Assembly (NCBI RefSeq): GCF_014284335.1
Contig: NZ_JACOGF010000005.1
Span: forward strand, 248,001 to 312,000
DNA: 64,000 nucleotides
Direction of reading: 5' to 3'
DNA from: Undibacterium hunanense
GTDB taxonomy: Bacteria; Pseudomonadota; Gammaproteobacteria; Burkholderiales; Burkholderiaceae_D
The position numbers were made by a program, and so were the translations under genes. Shown one piece after another: positions 1 to 8,612 of this stretch. The notes under the pieces were generated by a model, which saw only the letters and a list, made by a program, of their open reading frames with translations, was not told the origin of the DNA and ran no database searches. Numbering within the stretch: the first letter of the stretch is position 1; each line of letters opens with the position of its first letter.

Positions 1-87
1 GGCACATGGTCGGATCAAAATCAGACGCCATTCCTGCGCGTTTGGGTGGGTTCACTTCAGGTAACCTTGGCACGAAAAACTGCCTCC

Positions 88-116
88 TTACAATTTTTAG
101 ACTTAGTCTCTATTAT
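88..116 (+). promoter_or_regulatory. Putative promoter with a palindrome in its spacer
   Basis: TTACAA (88-93) and TATTAT (111-116) are spaced by 17 bp and look like -35 and -10 boxes. The perfect palindrome AGACT-T-AGTCT (99-109) fills the spacer, the usual place for a repressor site. The downstream genes are an NTF2-like protein and qorB; in E. coli qorB is next to a HxlR-type regulator gene, so a HxlR-like repressor encoded left of the window is one guess. Sequence pattern only. Confidence 0.45.
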
Positions 117-159
117 AGACCTTATCGGCTATCATGTCGAAACAAGGAGAGACTTAGTC

Positions 160-708
160 ATGAAAAAACAGACACATCGCTTCAAGAACTTGGTTGGCAA
201 GAAGTTATTGCGCCTGGGCGCAATGACGGTACTTGGCTTATCCACAATGTCCGTTTTGTTGCCAGCGGCCAGCTATGCACAAGAGCCGGTTGTTGGGGTT
301 GCCAATCCTGACGCATTGTTCACCAGCAGTGATCCCAGGCTGCATGCAAACAAGCAGGTGGCCTATCACATCGTTAAAGACTTGCTGGAAGCTGGTCATT
401 GGGAACAGGCAGACAAGTATCTGTCCAGGCGCTATATACAGCATAACCCGAATGCGGCGTCTGGTCTGGATGGCGTGATCAAGTATTTTGTCGAGGTCAG
501 AAAGGTGCAACCCAAACCTATTCCAGAAAAAATGACAAAACCGATCGTTGCCGTGATTGCCGAAGGCGATCTGGTGACTGTCATGTATCCCTTGCCGGTC
601 AGGGACAAGACGACCAACCAGCTTTTATACACGACCACCTGGTTTGACACCTGGCGGATTGTGGATGGCAAGGCAGATGAACATTGGGATTCTGCTTTAA
701 AGAATTAG
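160..708 (+). CDS. Exported NTF2/SnoaL-like protein
   Basis: 182 residues. The ATG at 160 follows a good ribosome site (AAGGAG at 144-149); a longer frame from 46 has no such site. The first 40 residues form a basic, hydrophobic signal peptide ending near SYAQ. The rest (VAYHIVKDLLEAGHWEQADKY, then IQHNP and WFDTWRIVDGK) has the layout of SnoaL-like members of the NTF2 superfamily, small alpha+beta barrels often of unknown substrate. It stands 73 bp upstream of qorB on the same strand and probably shares its promoter. The family call is good; the function is unknown. Confidence 0.75.
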   Translation: MKKQTHRFKNLVGKKLLRLGAMTVLGLSTMSVLLPAASYAQEPVVGVANPDALFTSSDPRLHANKQVAYHIVKDLLEAGHWEQADKYLSRRYIQHNPNAASGLDGVIKYFVEVRKVQPKPIPEKMTKPIVAVIAEGDLVTVMYPLPVRDKTTNQLLYTTTWFDTWRIVDGKADEHWDSALKN

Positions 709-781
709 AGAAGCAAATAATCAATTGGAACTCATTTCACTGACAGAAATGGGATGTATTGAACTTTTCGGAAGGAATTAT

Positions 782-1639
782 ATGATCGCAGTAACAGGTG
801 CAAGTGGGCAATTGGGGCGGCTGGTGGTTCAGGCTTTATTGGGTACTGTTCCAGCCAATCAGGTGGTTGCCATCGTAAGGGATGTGAGCAAGGCAGATGA
901 TTTACGTGCCAGTGGCGTACAGCTTCGTCAGGGTGATTATAGTCAGCCAGAGACTTTGGCTAGCGCGTTGCAGGGTGTGAAAAAACTCTTGCTGGTGTCT
1001 TCCAGTGAAGTCGGACAAAGGCTGGAACAGCACAAGAATGTGATTCAGGCGGCTAAAAATGCGGGTGTTGAATTGATCGCCTACACCAGCATCCTGCATG
1101 CAGATACGTCACCGCTGGCACTGGCCACAGAGCATGTCGCAACCGAACAGTTGATACGCGATAGCGGCCTGCCTTTCGTCTTCTTGCGCAATTCCTGGTA
1201 CATAGAAAATTATTTTTCTGCGGTGGGTACAGCGCTGGAAACGGGCAAGGTATTTGGCGCAGCTGGCGAAGGAAAATTCTCGGCTGCATCACGCGCAGAT
1301 TACGCCGCTGCAGCAGCGGCAGTATTGACTGGAAGCGACCAGGCCGGTAAGATTTATGAACTGGCAGGCGACCAGGCATTTACTCTCGCAGAACTGGCAG
1401 CGACGCTGGCAGATGTGTCTGGAAAATCTGTCGCGTACGTGAATTTTTCCGAAACCGAATACAAGGATATGCTGGTCTCATTCGGCCTGCCGGAAGGTTT
1501 TGCCTACGTCCTGGCGCAATCGGATACAGGTGCCGCGCAAGGTGGCTTGTATGATGGCGATGGCCAGCTCGGCAAGCTGATCCAGCGTCCAACGACGACG
1601 TTGCGCGCTGTGCTGCAAGCACACCTGTCGTCGATCTGA
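782..1639 (+). CDS. qorB: NAD(P)H:quinone oxidoreductase QorB (NmrA-type)
   Basis: 285 residues, almost the same length as E. coli QorB (YtfG). The N-terminal Rossmann motif VTGASGQLG binds NADPH, and the stretches LLLVSSSEVGQR and AYTSILHADTSPLALA match QorB closely. The family reduces quinones with NADPH in the cytosol and is related to NmrA-type redox sensors. The start at 782 is chosen because AAGGAATT lies just upstream and the protein begins directly with the Rossmann strand; an upstream start at 725 would add an implausible tail. It is the second gene after the exported NTF2-like protein and is followed by a strong terminator. Confidence 0.9.
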   Translation: MIAVTGASGQLGRLVVQALLGTVPANQVVAIVRDVSKADDLRASGVQLRQGDYSQPETLASALQGVKKLLLVSSSEVGQRLEQHKNVIQAAKNAGVELIAYTSILHADTSPLALATEHVATEQLIRDSGLPFVFLRNSWYIENYFSAVGTALETGKVFGAAGEGKFSAASRADYAAAAAAVLTGSDQAGKIYELAGDQAFTLAELAATLADVSGKSVAYVNFSETEYKDMLVSFGLPEGFAYVLAQSDTGAAQGGLYDGDGQLGKLIQRPTTTLRAVLQAHLSSI

Positions 1640-1677
1640 TGTCATTGCGGATTCGCTAAAAGTCCGCAAGCCAGGGA

Positions 1678-1720
1678 CCAGCAAGGCTGCTGTTGCAAGC
1701 AGCTTTGCTGGTTTTTATTA
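1678..1720 (+). terminator. Rho-independent terminator after qorB
   Basis: A 14-bp stem starting CCAGCAAGGCTGCT (1678-1691) pairs with AGCAGCTTTGCTGG (1698-1711) with one G-T pair and a 6-nt loop, followed by TTTTTATTA. Confidence 0.9.
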
Positions 1721-1723
1721 ATA

Positions 1724-1740
1724 GGACTTACGCAAAATAG
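1724..1740. repeat. Left end only of the dispersed GGACTTACGCAAAA repeat
   Basis: GGACTTACGCAAAA matches the terminal 14 bp of the full-length repeat at 37174-37272. The following bases keep only AGCTGCG-TTG-like traces and the right end is missing. The copy looks truncated and abuts the REP-like pair at 1763. Confidence 0.7.
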
Positions 1741-1762
1741 CAGAGCTGCGCATTGAACCTAC

Positions 1763-1940
1763 GTAGGTACGATTAGCGCAGCGTAATCGTACGCATGTTC
1801 TGTCTTCAACTGCTGATTTTCTGATGAAAATACAAAACAGTTAATTTCCTTTTGTCGAACAGAAGACAAGAAAATTTGAAACGTCTTGCTCATTGCCAGG
1901 TACAGCATGCGTACGATTACGCTTCGCTAATCTTACCTAC
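1763..1940. repeat. REP/BIME-like pair of inverted palindromes
   Basis: Unit 1 (1763-1792) is GTAG followed by a hairpin GTACGATTA...TAATCGTAC around a GC-rich loop. Unit 2 (1911-1940) is the same element inverted: GTACGATTA...TAATCTTAC followed by CTAC, the complement of GTAG. The GTAG foot plus hairpin is the known signature of REP sequences mobilised by RAYT (Y1-type) transposases, and paired inverted REPs are called BIMEs. No RAYT gene is in the window. The remaining bases between qorB and the next gene (1640-2189) show no gene. Confidence 0.7.
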
Positions 1941-2189
1941 AATTGCTGTGCCGTTCATCCTTTATCAATTCTAAATTCCCTTCCAAATAGCTTCCAGATA
2001 CCTGGGCTTATGAACGTTCCAAGACAGATCGAAACTTATTTCTTTAACAGTTGCGGCGCTAAAAAAAACGGTGTGTAAGGTAGAAATTCACGGTTTCAGT
2101 CATCGAAATCCCGTGTTCATCGGATTGCATGACTTGGCAATGATGACATCGCCTACCATGCGTGGCAATTATTTCTATTGGAGAACCGA

Positions 2190-3542
2190 GTGAAAAATCT
2201 ATCGTTTGCCCTGTTGGCTGCATCCCTGTTGTCATGTTCCATTTCCTTCGCCCAGGATACGAGACGTGTCCCCGAGTCTGGAGCAACTGGCGCATCACTA
2301 CGCGATACTGTGTCGCCCGGACAGGCAATGCCGGCGCCTGAATCATTGCAATCAATTCTTTGTGAGACAGGTATTTTTCGCAAGGACAAGCTGACATTCG
2401 TCGCTATCACGAAAACAGACAAGGGATTTAGCTACACCTTTAGCGACGGGACGATCGGCAACATGCAGGATGCCGGGGCACCCGTCGAATGCGGAAAAGA
2501 TGCTGTCCTTGTCAGGGGCAAGGAGAATTGGTCGAAAGTCGTCCTTTCTGAAACGAACACCCGATTCGAATCAAACGGCATCCTGCTCGCAGGCCGTTTG
2601 ATGGAAGCGCCAGGTGCGGGAAAAAATACGCCTCTCGTCGTCTATGCGCATGGTTCCGAAGGAGCTGGCTGGATCGATCGCGCAGGCGATCCCTACCAGA
2701 TGGTTGGGCGGGGCGTGTCGGTTTTTGTGTATGACAAACGCGGTACCGGGCTTTCCGGGGGCGAATATACGCAGAACTTTCCTCTCCTGGCAGAAGATCT
2801 GGTAGCGGCTTCGCGTGAGGCCAAACGGCTGGCGGCAGGTCGCTACGGTCGTTTTGGTCTCGTAGGCTTAAGCCAGGGCGGATGGATAGTCCCGCTTGCG
2901 TCAGCGCGTGCGCAGGCAGATTTTCTGGGGGTAGGTTATGGTTTGGCCGTTGATATCACAGAGCAGGATGCGGCGCAGGTGACGAGAGAATTGCGTGACC
3001 TCGGCTATGGCGATGACATTGTCGCCAAGGCCCGGAAGCTGACAGATATCACGGCAAGAATTGCAAGATCAGAAGCCAAAGAAAGTTTGGACGAGCTTGC
3101 AGAAGTGCAGAATCAATTTGGAAAAGAAGTCTGGTTTTCTCGTATCAAGGGCGGATATTCGGGCGCGCTTTTGGGTCTGTCTGTGGATAAGCTGCGCCAA
3201 AATGGTATACCACCACAATTTCAAAAACTGAATATTGACTGGTCGCTGCATCCCGTGCAGGTCTTGAGCAAGGTCAATGTCCCGCAGATGTGGGCATTCG
3301 CGGATGAAGACCGCCAGGCCCCCGGTGCCGTTACTTTGGAGCGGCTCTCAGAATTACGCAAGCAAGGTAGTCATATCACGATTTACCGCTTTCCCGATAC
3401 CGGCCACGGTATGCGGGAATATGTAGAGGCAAAGGATGGCACGCGAAAGCATGTTCGTATTGCACCGGGGTTTTACGAGCTGATGGCTGACTGGGCAAAA
3501 GGCAAACTCGATGGCACGTATGGAAAGGCGTATCGACAATAG
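2190..3542 (+). CDS. Secreted alpha/beta hydrolase, 450 aa
   Basis: The GTG at 2190 follows TTGGAGAA and begins a clean signal peptide (KNLSFALLAASLL... cut near FAQ); the TTG at 2178 lies inside the ribosome site. After an N-terminal domain of about 120 residues the hydrolase fold starts: oxyanion region YAHGSEGAGW, then KRGTGLSGG, nucleophile elbow GLSQGGW (Ser about residue 228), acid in FADEDRQAPG and histidine in DTGHGMREY. The triad Ser-Asp-His is therefore intact. Esterases, peptidases and dienelactone-type hydrolases share this fold, so the substrate is not predictable. It converges on another exported hydrolase at 3659-4462. Confidence 0.8.
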   Translation: MKNLSFALLAASLLSCSISFAQDTRRVPESGATGASLRDTVSPGQAMPAPESLQSILCETGIFRKDKLTFVAITKTDKGFSYTFSDGTIGNMQDAGAPVECGKDAVLVRGKENWSKVVLSETNTRFESNGILLAGRLMEAPGAGKNTPLVVYAHGSEGAGWIDRAGDPYQMVGRGVSVFVYDKRGTGLSGGEYTQNFPLLAEDLVAASREAKRLAAGRYGRFGLVGLSQGGWIVPLASARAQADFLGVGYGLAVDITEQDAAQVTRELRDLGYGDDIVAKARKLTDITARIARSEAKESLDELAEVQNQFGKEVWFSRIKGGYSGALLGLSVDKLRQNGIPPQFQKLNIDWSLHPVQVLSKVNVPQMWAFADEDRQAPGAVTLERLSELRKQGSHITIYRFPDTGHGMREYVEAKDGTRKHVRIAPGFYELMADWAKGKLDGTYGKAYRQ

Positions 3543-3572
3543 TGTATTGCACAATATGGACAGGCACACAAT

Positions 3573-3627
3573 GAACCAGTAAAGAACCAGTAAAGAACCA
3601 GTAAAGAACCAGTAAGGAACCAGTAAT
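3573..3627. repeat. Five 11-bp tandem repeats GAACCAGTAAA
   Basis: Units start at 3573, 3584, 3595, 3606 and 3617; the first three are identical and the last two differ in the final bases. The last unit is also the left arm of a hairpin. The array sits 30 bp past the stop of the upstream hydrolase. Confidence 0.9.
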
Positions 3628-3643
3628 GGGTCATTACTGGTTC
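3617..3643. terminator. Hairpin between convergent hydrolase genes
   Basis: GAACCAGTAATG (3617-3628) and CATTACTGGTTC (3632-3643) form a perfect 12-bp stem with a 3-nt loop. It is centred between two converging genes, so it may end transcription in both directions, though neither side has a long T-run. Confidence 0.6.
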
Positions 3644-3658
3644 AGTAAGAAGCTTTGT

Positions 3659-4462
3659 TCAGTCAGCCAATAGGGCATTTACTTTGCTTACCCATACTGT
3701 CGGATATTTGATAGGCGCTTCCAGATGTCCACCTTCAAATTCCCAGAATGTTTTTGTTGTCGTAGCATTAGCAAATACCAGTTGGCCCTGGCTGAAGGGT
3801 ACAGATTTGTCGCCGGGTGAATGCAACACCAGCAGTTTGATCTTGCCGATTTCCTTGATATCTTCTTTGGCAGAATAGGGGGAGATCAGGCTCGCACGTA
3901 CCGTTTCCTGCATTTCTTTTGGCACGCTGGCCACAGCAATATCGGTGAATGAACTCATGGGGCCATCCAGCACCAGCGCGTCTATCTTGCCCACATTGGT
4001 TTTGCTGAGATGGGTAGCAATCTGGCTTCCCAAAGAAGCGCCGATGACGATCAGTTTTTTGCCTTTCAGCTCAGGTCTTTGCAGTAACTGATCAAACACC
4101 ATTTGCCCGTCGCTGGCAACATTCAAATGTGTCGGCTTACCGGTAGAAAGCCCAAAGCCCCGGAAATCGATCATGGCGACCTGAAAACCATCTTCTACCA
4201 GCGGGCGCATGAATTTGGAATAAACAGACACGTTGCCGCCAGCACCATGAAAATAAATGATGGTCGCCTTTGGTGTTTGCTTTGGTTTGAGCCAGATACC
4301 CGTGACTTCATCATCACCTGCTTTGAAGCGCAATTCTTCGTAGTCCAACCCTTCAATTTTTACCATCACTTTTGATGGATAATAAAACCTGTCATCAGAC
4401 TGCGCCCATACGCTGGAATGAAACACGAATACAGTGAGCAGGGCGAATATCAATTTTTTCAT
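3659..4462 (-). CDS. Exported alpha/beta hydrolase, 267 aa
   Basis: The start is set at the ATG at 4462, which opens a signal peptide (MKKLIFALLTVFVF... cut after VWAQ); an upstream TTG would add six unneeded residues. Features: oxyanion strand IIYFHGAGGN, DFRGFGLSTG, nucleophile elbow IGASLGSQ (Ser about residue 143), aspartate in LHSPGDKSVPF and histidine in FEGGHLEAP. This is the pattern of serine-aminopeptidase-like or YqkD/BAAT-type periplasmic hydrolases. It is not homologous over its full length with the neighbour at 2190-3542 but has the same fold. Substrate unknown. Confidence 0.8.
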   Translation of the reverse strand: MKKLIFALLTVFVFHSSVWAQSDDRFYYPSKVMVKIEGLDYEELRFKAGDDEVTGIWLKPKQTPKATIIYFHGAGGNVSVYSKFMRPLVEDGFQVAMIDFRGFGLSTGKPTHLNVASDGQMVFDQLLQRPELKGKKLIVIGASLGSQIATHLSKTNVGKIDALVLDGPMSSFTDIAVASVPKEMQETVRASLISPYSAKEDIKEIGKIKLLVLHSPGDKSVPFSQGQLVFANATTTKTFWEFEGGHLEAPIKYPTVWVSKVNALLAD

Positions 4463-4856
4463 CTTCAATCTTTCTATCAATTATATTAAACGGCACCACC
4501 AGAATCAGCAGGACTGGAAGCGCACCGGACACGGGGTTTTATCAATCGCAATCATTTCTCATTGCAGTGAACCAATTTTAATGCAGGACATTCTTTGCGC
4601 AGTACCTATGTCGCCAAGCGTCATTTTTGATCGTATATGGCCGCTGTTTTGGGCGTGAAAGGGAATGCATCGTTGCGCACTGTGCTTGCGACAGATGGGG
4701 AGGGGATGAAATAAGTCGGGATGAAATAAGCTGCGACAGCAGATATCCCGGGTTTATCTGCCCGGGAATGTGTTGTGTTTTTTTTGCGGGCAATGCTATT
4801 ACTGCGCCTGATTTGTTTTACAGTCGCATCAGCCCTTAACTTATTGCCAGCTTTGA
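4463..4856. other. Intergenic stretch without a gene
   Basis: No frame here has a ribosome site or recognisable family. Two copies of GGGATGAAATAAG are spaced 15 bp apart (4703-4715 and 4718-4730). TCCCGGG-N8-CCCGGGA (4746-4767) can form a 7-bp hairpin downstream of the response-regulator stop; a run of eight or more T bases follows it on the plus strand at about 4778. Confidence 0.5.
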
Positions 4857-5462
4857 TTACAGCCATCCCTGATCGCGTGCCAGGCGATAGGCTTCGACCC
4901 GGTTTTTGGCATGCAGTTTGCTGATGGCTTCTGACAGGTAATTACGCACCGTGCCTTCCGACAGGTGCATGATGGTGGCGATGTCGGTGCTGGTGGAGCC
5001 TGTGCCTGCCAGGCGCAAGACCTGGCGCTCGCGTTCGCTGAGCGGGTCTTGTTCGCCGCTCCAGCTTTCCAGTGCCAGTTCTGGTGCGATGGCGCGGCCA
5101 CCGCCGTGTACGGTACGGATGGCGGCTGCCAGTGTGTCGGCTGGGGCATCTTTCAGCATATAGCCACGTACACCACTGGCCATGGCGCGGCGCAGATAAC
5201 CGGTGCGCGCAAACGTGGTCAGCACGATGACTTTGCTGGGCAGTTTTTTTTCTGCAATGGCTGCGGCCAGTTCCAGGCCGGACATGATGGGCATTTCTAT
5301 GTCGGTGAGGACGATGTCGGGGCGTTCTTTTTCACACAGGGCATAGGCTTCCTGTCCATTTTTTGCCAGGGCGATCACTTTCAGGTCATCTTCCAGACCC
5401 AGCAGGGCGGCCAGTGCGCCGGAGACCAGCGCCTGGTCCTCTGCAATGATGATGCGTATCAT
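4857..5462 (-). CDS. DesR-like NarL/LuxR-family response regulator
   Basis: 201 residues. Receiver domain (about 1-120) with acidic pocket AEDQ, phospho-acceptor Asp54 in LTDIEMP, T in LTTF and K in MLKDAP. The C-terminal LuxR-type helix-turn-helix (about 135-195) reads LSERERQVLRLAGTGSTSTDIA then LSEGTVRNYLSEAISKL. The layout and partner match DesR of the DesK/DesR membrane-fluidity system and the many DesR-like regulators of ABC transporters. Its start overlaps the kinase stop by 4 bp (ATGA), so the two are translationally coupled. A perfect palindrome upstream of the amidohydrolase gene at 8662-8679 is a candidate binding site. Confidence 0.9.
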   Translation of the reverse strand: MIRIIIAEDQALVSGALAALLGLEDDLKVIALAKNGQEAYALCEKERPDIVLTDIEMPIMSGLELAAAIAEKKLPSKVIVLTTFARTGYLRRAMASGVRGYMLKDAPADTLAAAIRTVHGGGRAIAPELALESWSGEQDPLSERERQVLRLAGTGSTSTDIATIMHLSEGTVRNYLSEAISKLHAKNRVEAYRLARDQGWL

Positions 5463-6592
5463 GTGGATTCTTTCAAAGGCACTGACAAATGCAGGGTCAG
5501 CCCCTGTTCAATACGGATATTCAGTGTACCGCCAAGGGCCCGCACACGTTCATCCATGCCGTTCAGGCCGCTACCCTTATGCAGGGTTTGCTTGCCGTCG
5601 TTATCATTGGCAGCGATGCTGTGTGTTGCGACACCGTTGTCGGCGATATGCAATTCTACCCGTCCGTTGCCCGCAGTAAGGTGGATCTTGCAAATGCTGG
5701 CCTGGGCATGACGGATGATATTGGTGACAGCTTCGCGCACGGCCAGCGCCAGCACGTTTTCTGTGGCGGCTGGCAGCCGGACTTTTTCTATCTCTGTTTC
5801 CAGCTCGACGGCAGCTGCGCTAAGGGCATTTTTTGCGGACTGTAATTCATGCAGCAGACCAGTGGCGCGATAGCCGATGACGGCAGCACGCACTTCGGCC
5901 AGTGCCTGGCGGGCCGTGTGTTCGATATCGCTGATTTCTTTTTTGCTGGCTGCCGGGTTCTTGTCAAACAATTTACCTGCCAGTTCTGCCTTGAGTGTGA
6001 TGACGGACAAGGTGTGGCCCAGCAGGTCGTGCAAATCACGGGCGATGCGTTCGCGTTCGGCCAGGGCGGCCAGGTGTTCTACTTCTTCCTGTTTCCGCAA
6101 CAGGTTTTCATTACTGCGTGTCAGGCGTTCGCCGATGATGGCGCCTATCCCGCTGGGGATGCTGAAGATAATTGCTGGTACCCAAAAAAATGTTTCCAGC
6201 CGCATGCTGACGGTGGCGATGATGATGATGCCGGCGATCACCCATAAAGCTCTGTAGGCCTTGCTGGTATCCGGTATGCGCGAGCACATGGTGGCTGCAA
6301 AAATACAGAAAGTGGAACCACCAAAATTAACCGGTGCCCAGACGATGCCCATGGCACACACCACCAGAATGCAGGCATGTATGCGCCAGCCACTGGACCA
6401 GAAACTGTAAAAATACACCGGCAGAAAGAACACAAGGCTGGCCGCCAGCAATAATATTTCCCTGGCCTGAGGAGCAATATAAAAATACTTCATGCCAAAA
6501 ATGGCGAATGACAGCAACCAGAAATAAGGTGCCTTGCCATAGCGTGGCGGCACCCAAGGTGGGGACAGATGATTGAAGATGGATGTGCTCAA
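5459..6592 (-). CDS. DesK-like sensor histidine kinase
   Basis: 377 residues from a TTG start with GGGAAA upstream; the next Met is inside the first membrane helix. Five or so hydrophobic segments fill residues 22-150, with no large periplasmic sensor loop, as in DesK. A short coiled linker (about 155-180) leads to the HisKA_3 motif ERERIARDLHDLLGH with His188 as phospho-acceptor, then an HATPase_c domain (REAVTNIIRHA, DNG, GSGLNGMDERV). DesK-type kinases sense membrane state through their transmembrane helices; what this one senses is unknown. It lies downstream of the amidohydrolase on the same strand and is coupled to the regulator. Confidence 0.88.
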   Translation of the reverse strand: MSTSIFNHLSPPWVPPRYGKAPYFWLLSFAIFGMKYFYIAPQAREILLLAASLVFFLPVYFYSFWSSGWRIHACILVVCAMGIVWAPVNFGGSTFCIFAATMCSRIPDTSKAYRALWVIAGIIIIATVSMRLETFFWVPAIIFSIPSGIGAIIGERLTRSNENLLRKQEEVEHLAALAERERIARDLHDLLGHTLSVITLKAELAGKLFDKNPAASKKEISDIEHTARQALAEVRAAVIGYRATGLLHELQSAKNALSAAAVELETEIEKVRLPAATENVLALAVREAVTNIIRHAQASICKIHLTAGNGRVELHIADNGVATHSIAANDNDGKQTLHKGSGLNGMDERVRALGGTLNIRIEQGLTLHLSVPLKEST

Positions 6593-6682
6593 GCGGGTTT
6601 CCCAGGTTTTCTCGGGTTTTCTCGGATTTTCTGTAGAGGCTCAGTGGTGTTAATAAACTGAGCCCTGATATTCTTTTATTTA

Positions 6683-6746
6683 GAACTTACGCAAAATTGT
6701 CCCAGCAAGGAGCTGCAACGCAGCTGGGGCGGTTTTGCGTAAGTCC
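6683..6746. repeat. Short copy of the GACTTACGCAAAA palindromic repeat
   Basis: 64 bp bounded by GAACTTACGCAAAA and TTTTGCGTAAGTCC. Compared with the reverse complement of the 99-bp copy at 37174, it is nearly identical except that one internal block of about 35 bp, flanked by AGG in the long copy, is absent. It lies between the amidohydrolase stop and the kinase start. A separate hairpin GGCTCAGT...ACTGAGCC follows at 6638-6664. Confidence 0.85.
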
Positions 6747-6757
6747 TGTAAATGACA

Positions 6758-8584
6758 TTATTCCTTTAAAAGGCGTATATCCGCAATCTGAAACCGATAT
6801 TCGCCCGGTTGTGGCCCGGCGTTAAAGGCCAGCAGAGTGATGATACTTGGGTCCAGCCCCTTGAACTGGCTGAAAGGAATGCTGATTTCCTTCCACTCTT
6901 CGCTGGCAGTAAAGCGTACTGAAATAGGGATATAACTGCCCTGTATGCTGATGCCTACGCTGTACTGCCTGCCATCTCCTTTCACTTTGAACTTCAGGGT
7001 GTTGGCTGCACTCAGGTCGGCTGCTTCCATCGCTTGTTTGCCGGGGAAGAATGCCAGGCCTGCCCATGGGTAGGCAAAGCCGGGCCTGACCGTCGCCACC
7101 ACATCAACTGCTGCCACGCCGCTGCTGCCATCCGGCCCGGCCTCTGCCAGTTTGATATCGATGGTGGATTTACCGCCCATGAGGGCATCATTCGATGGTG
7201 CCCAGCCAAAGCCGAAGGGGCTGGCCAGCTTGTCTTTTGTGAACAGGCTGATGCGGCCGTCCGCTGGCAATTGTGTTGCCAGCTTCTTTTGAGCATTCAG
7301 ACGTGCCACTTCCTGGATTTTTTGCTCACGTTGTTGCGTGACGCGTCCGCCATCTTTCCACACCTCGACAATATTGCGGCTGGCGCTGATGTCCTGGTCT
7401 GGCTCGCCACTGACCAGCAACAGGTCAGCCTTATAGCCTTTGGCAATGCGTCCGCGATCTTTCAGGCCAAAGGCATGTGCGGGAACCGATGTGGCCGATG
7501 CCAGTGCCGCTGCCGGGCTTAAACCGGCCCTGACCAGTGATGTCAGTTCATGATGCAGGCTGGCACCGTACTGGGTACCGGCATTGCCGGCATCGGTACC
7601 GGCCAGTATCGGTATGCCAGCAGCGTGCATGGCGGCTGTCATCATGTTGGGTACTTTCAGCATGTCGGCATCGGCTTTGGCCCGGTAAGGTGAATTCAGG
7701 GGCTGCAGTTGTGCCTTGTTCAGCAATGCTGTCATGCGTGTATCGTTGAGGACATCCTCTTCTTTGATACCTGCCATGCTTTCCAGCACGCTGAAGGTGG
7801 GGATGATGAAAACATGTTTGTCACTGGCAGTCTTGACCAGCGCGCGCATGTCCTGGTCGCTGATCTGCTTGCCTGCAAACAGGTGGACCAGGGCGTCAGC
7901 CCCGGCATCCAGCGCATCCTGGGCTTCTTTCAGATTGCCTATGTGCACGACGGCCAGCTTGTTGCGCAGATGGGCTGCCTTCACCAGTGCTTTGGCAGTG
8001 GCCAGATCCAGGCTGTTGAAGGGATGTTGCTCACTGCCGTGTTCCAGCACGATTTTAATGAAGTGCGAGCCTTCGGCAATGCGGGCATCGACCCAGGCCT
8101 GGGCTTCTTCGGGTTTGCTTAGTGTGGGGATGGGCATGCCATATTCGGTGCCGTGACCGCCAGGTGCCGTGGCCAGCGTACCGGCAGAAATCAGATCAGC
8201 CTGGTCACGGTTTTCACACTTACGCATTTTTTCATTCATGCTGGCGACCAGATTGACATTGGTGAACATATCAATCTGGGTGGTGACGCCAAACAGCAAG
8301 GGCAGGTCCAGGTCCTGAAATGCATGGACATGCGCGTCTATCAGGCCAGGCAGCAGAGTGCGGCCCTGGCCTTCAATGATGTGCGTATCTGCTGCTGGTG
8401 TGCCTTTGAAATCGAGATCACTGATCTTGCCATCAGCGATCAGGACATTTTTGTCCTTGAGAATTTTTTCGCCATCAAAAACACGTACCTGGCGTATCAG
8501 AAAACTATCGGCAGCAAAGCCTGGCGTCAGGCCGACAGCATTCAGGCTGCATGCGATGGCAAGGCTTAAAAAAGTTTTGTTCAT
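6758..8584 (-). CDS. Exported amidohydrolase fused to a CIA30-like domain
   Basis: 608 residues. The ATG at 8584 is preceded by GGAG at the right distance and starts a signal peptide ending near GFAAD. Residues about 20-410 are an imidazolonepropionase/prolidase-like amidohydrolase: metal ligands HVH in GLIDAHVHAF, later HIGN and a GTDAG motif near the barrel end. Residues about 440-608 resemble the CIA30 / NADH-ubiquinone-oxidoreductase-associated beta-sandwich (FGFGWAPSNDALMGGKST, then WAGLAFFPG, EEWKEISIPFSQFKG). Amidohydrolase-CIA30 fusions occur in other proteobacteria; substrate unknown. It is the first gene of a probable unit with the DesK/DesR-like pair. Confidence 0.85.
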   Translation of the reverse strand: MNKTFLSLAIACSLNAVGLTPGFAADSFLIRQVRVFDGEKILKDKNVLIADGKISDLDFKGTPAADTHIIEGQGRTLLPGLIDAHVHAFQDLDLPLLFGVTTQIDMFTNVNLVASMNEKMRKCENRDQADLISAGTLATAPGGHGTEYGMPIPTLSKPEEAQAWVDARIAEGSHFIKIVLEHGSEQHPFNSLDLATAKALVKAAHLRNKLAVVHIGNLKEAQDALDAGADALVHLFAGKQISDQDMRALVKTASDKHVFIIPTFSVLESMAGIKEEDVLNDTRMTALLNKAQLQPLNSPYRAKADADMLKVPNMMTAAMHAAGIPILAGTDAGNAGTQYGASLHHELTSLVRAGLSPAAALASATSVPAHAFGLKDRGRIAKGYKADLLLVSGEPDQDISASRNIVEVWKDGGRVTQQREQKIQEVARLNAQKKLATQLPADGRISLFTKDKLASPFGFGWAPSNDALMGGKSTIDIKLAEAGPDGSSGVAAVDVVATVRPGFAYPWAGLAFFPGKQAMEAADLSAANTLKFKVKGDGRQYSVGISIQGSYIPISVRFTASEEWKEISIPFSQFKGLDPSIITLLAFNAGPQPGEYRFQIADIRLLKE

Positions 8585-8612
8585 GGTCGACTCCATAGTG
8601 AGGATGTCGCCA

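Noticed and set aside
1893..2078. Small plus-strand frame (61 codons) inside the REP/BIME region
   Set aside because: It starts within the repeat gap and spans its palindromic arm; no ribosome site.
3573..3627. Possible CRISPR array
   Set aside because: The repeats are 11 bp long and directly contiguous, without spacers, and no cas gene is near.
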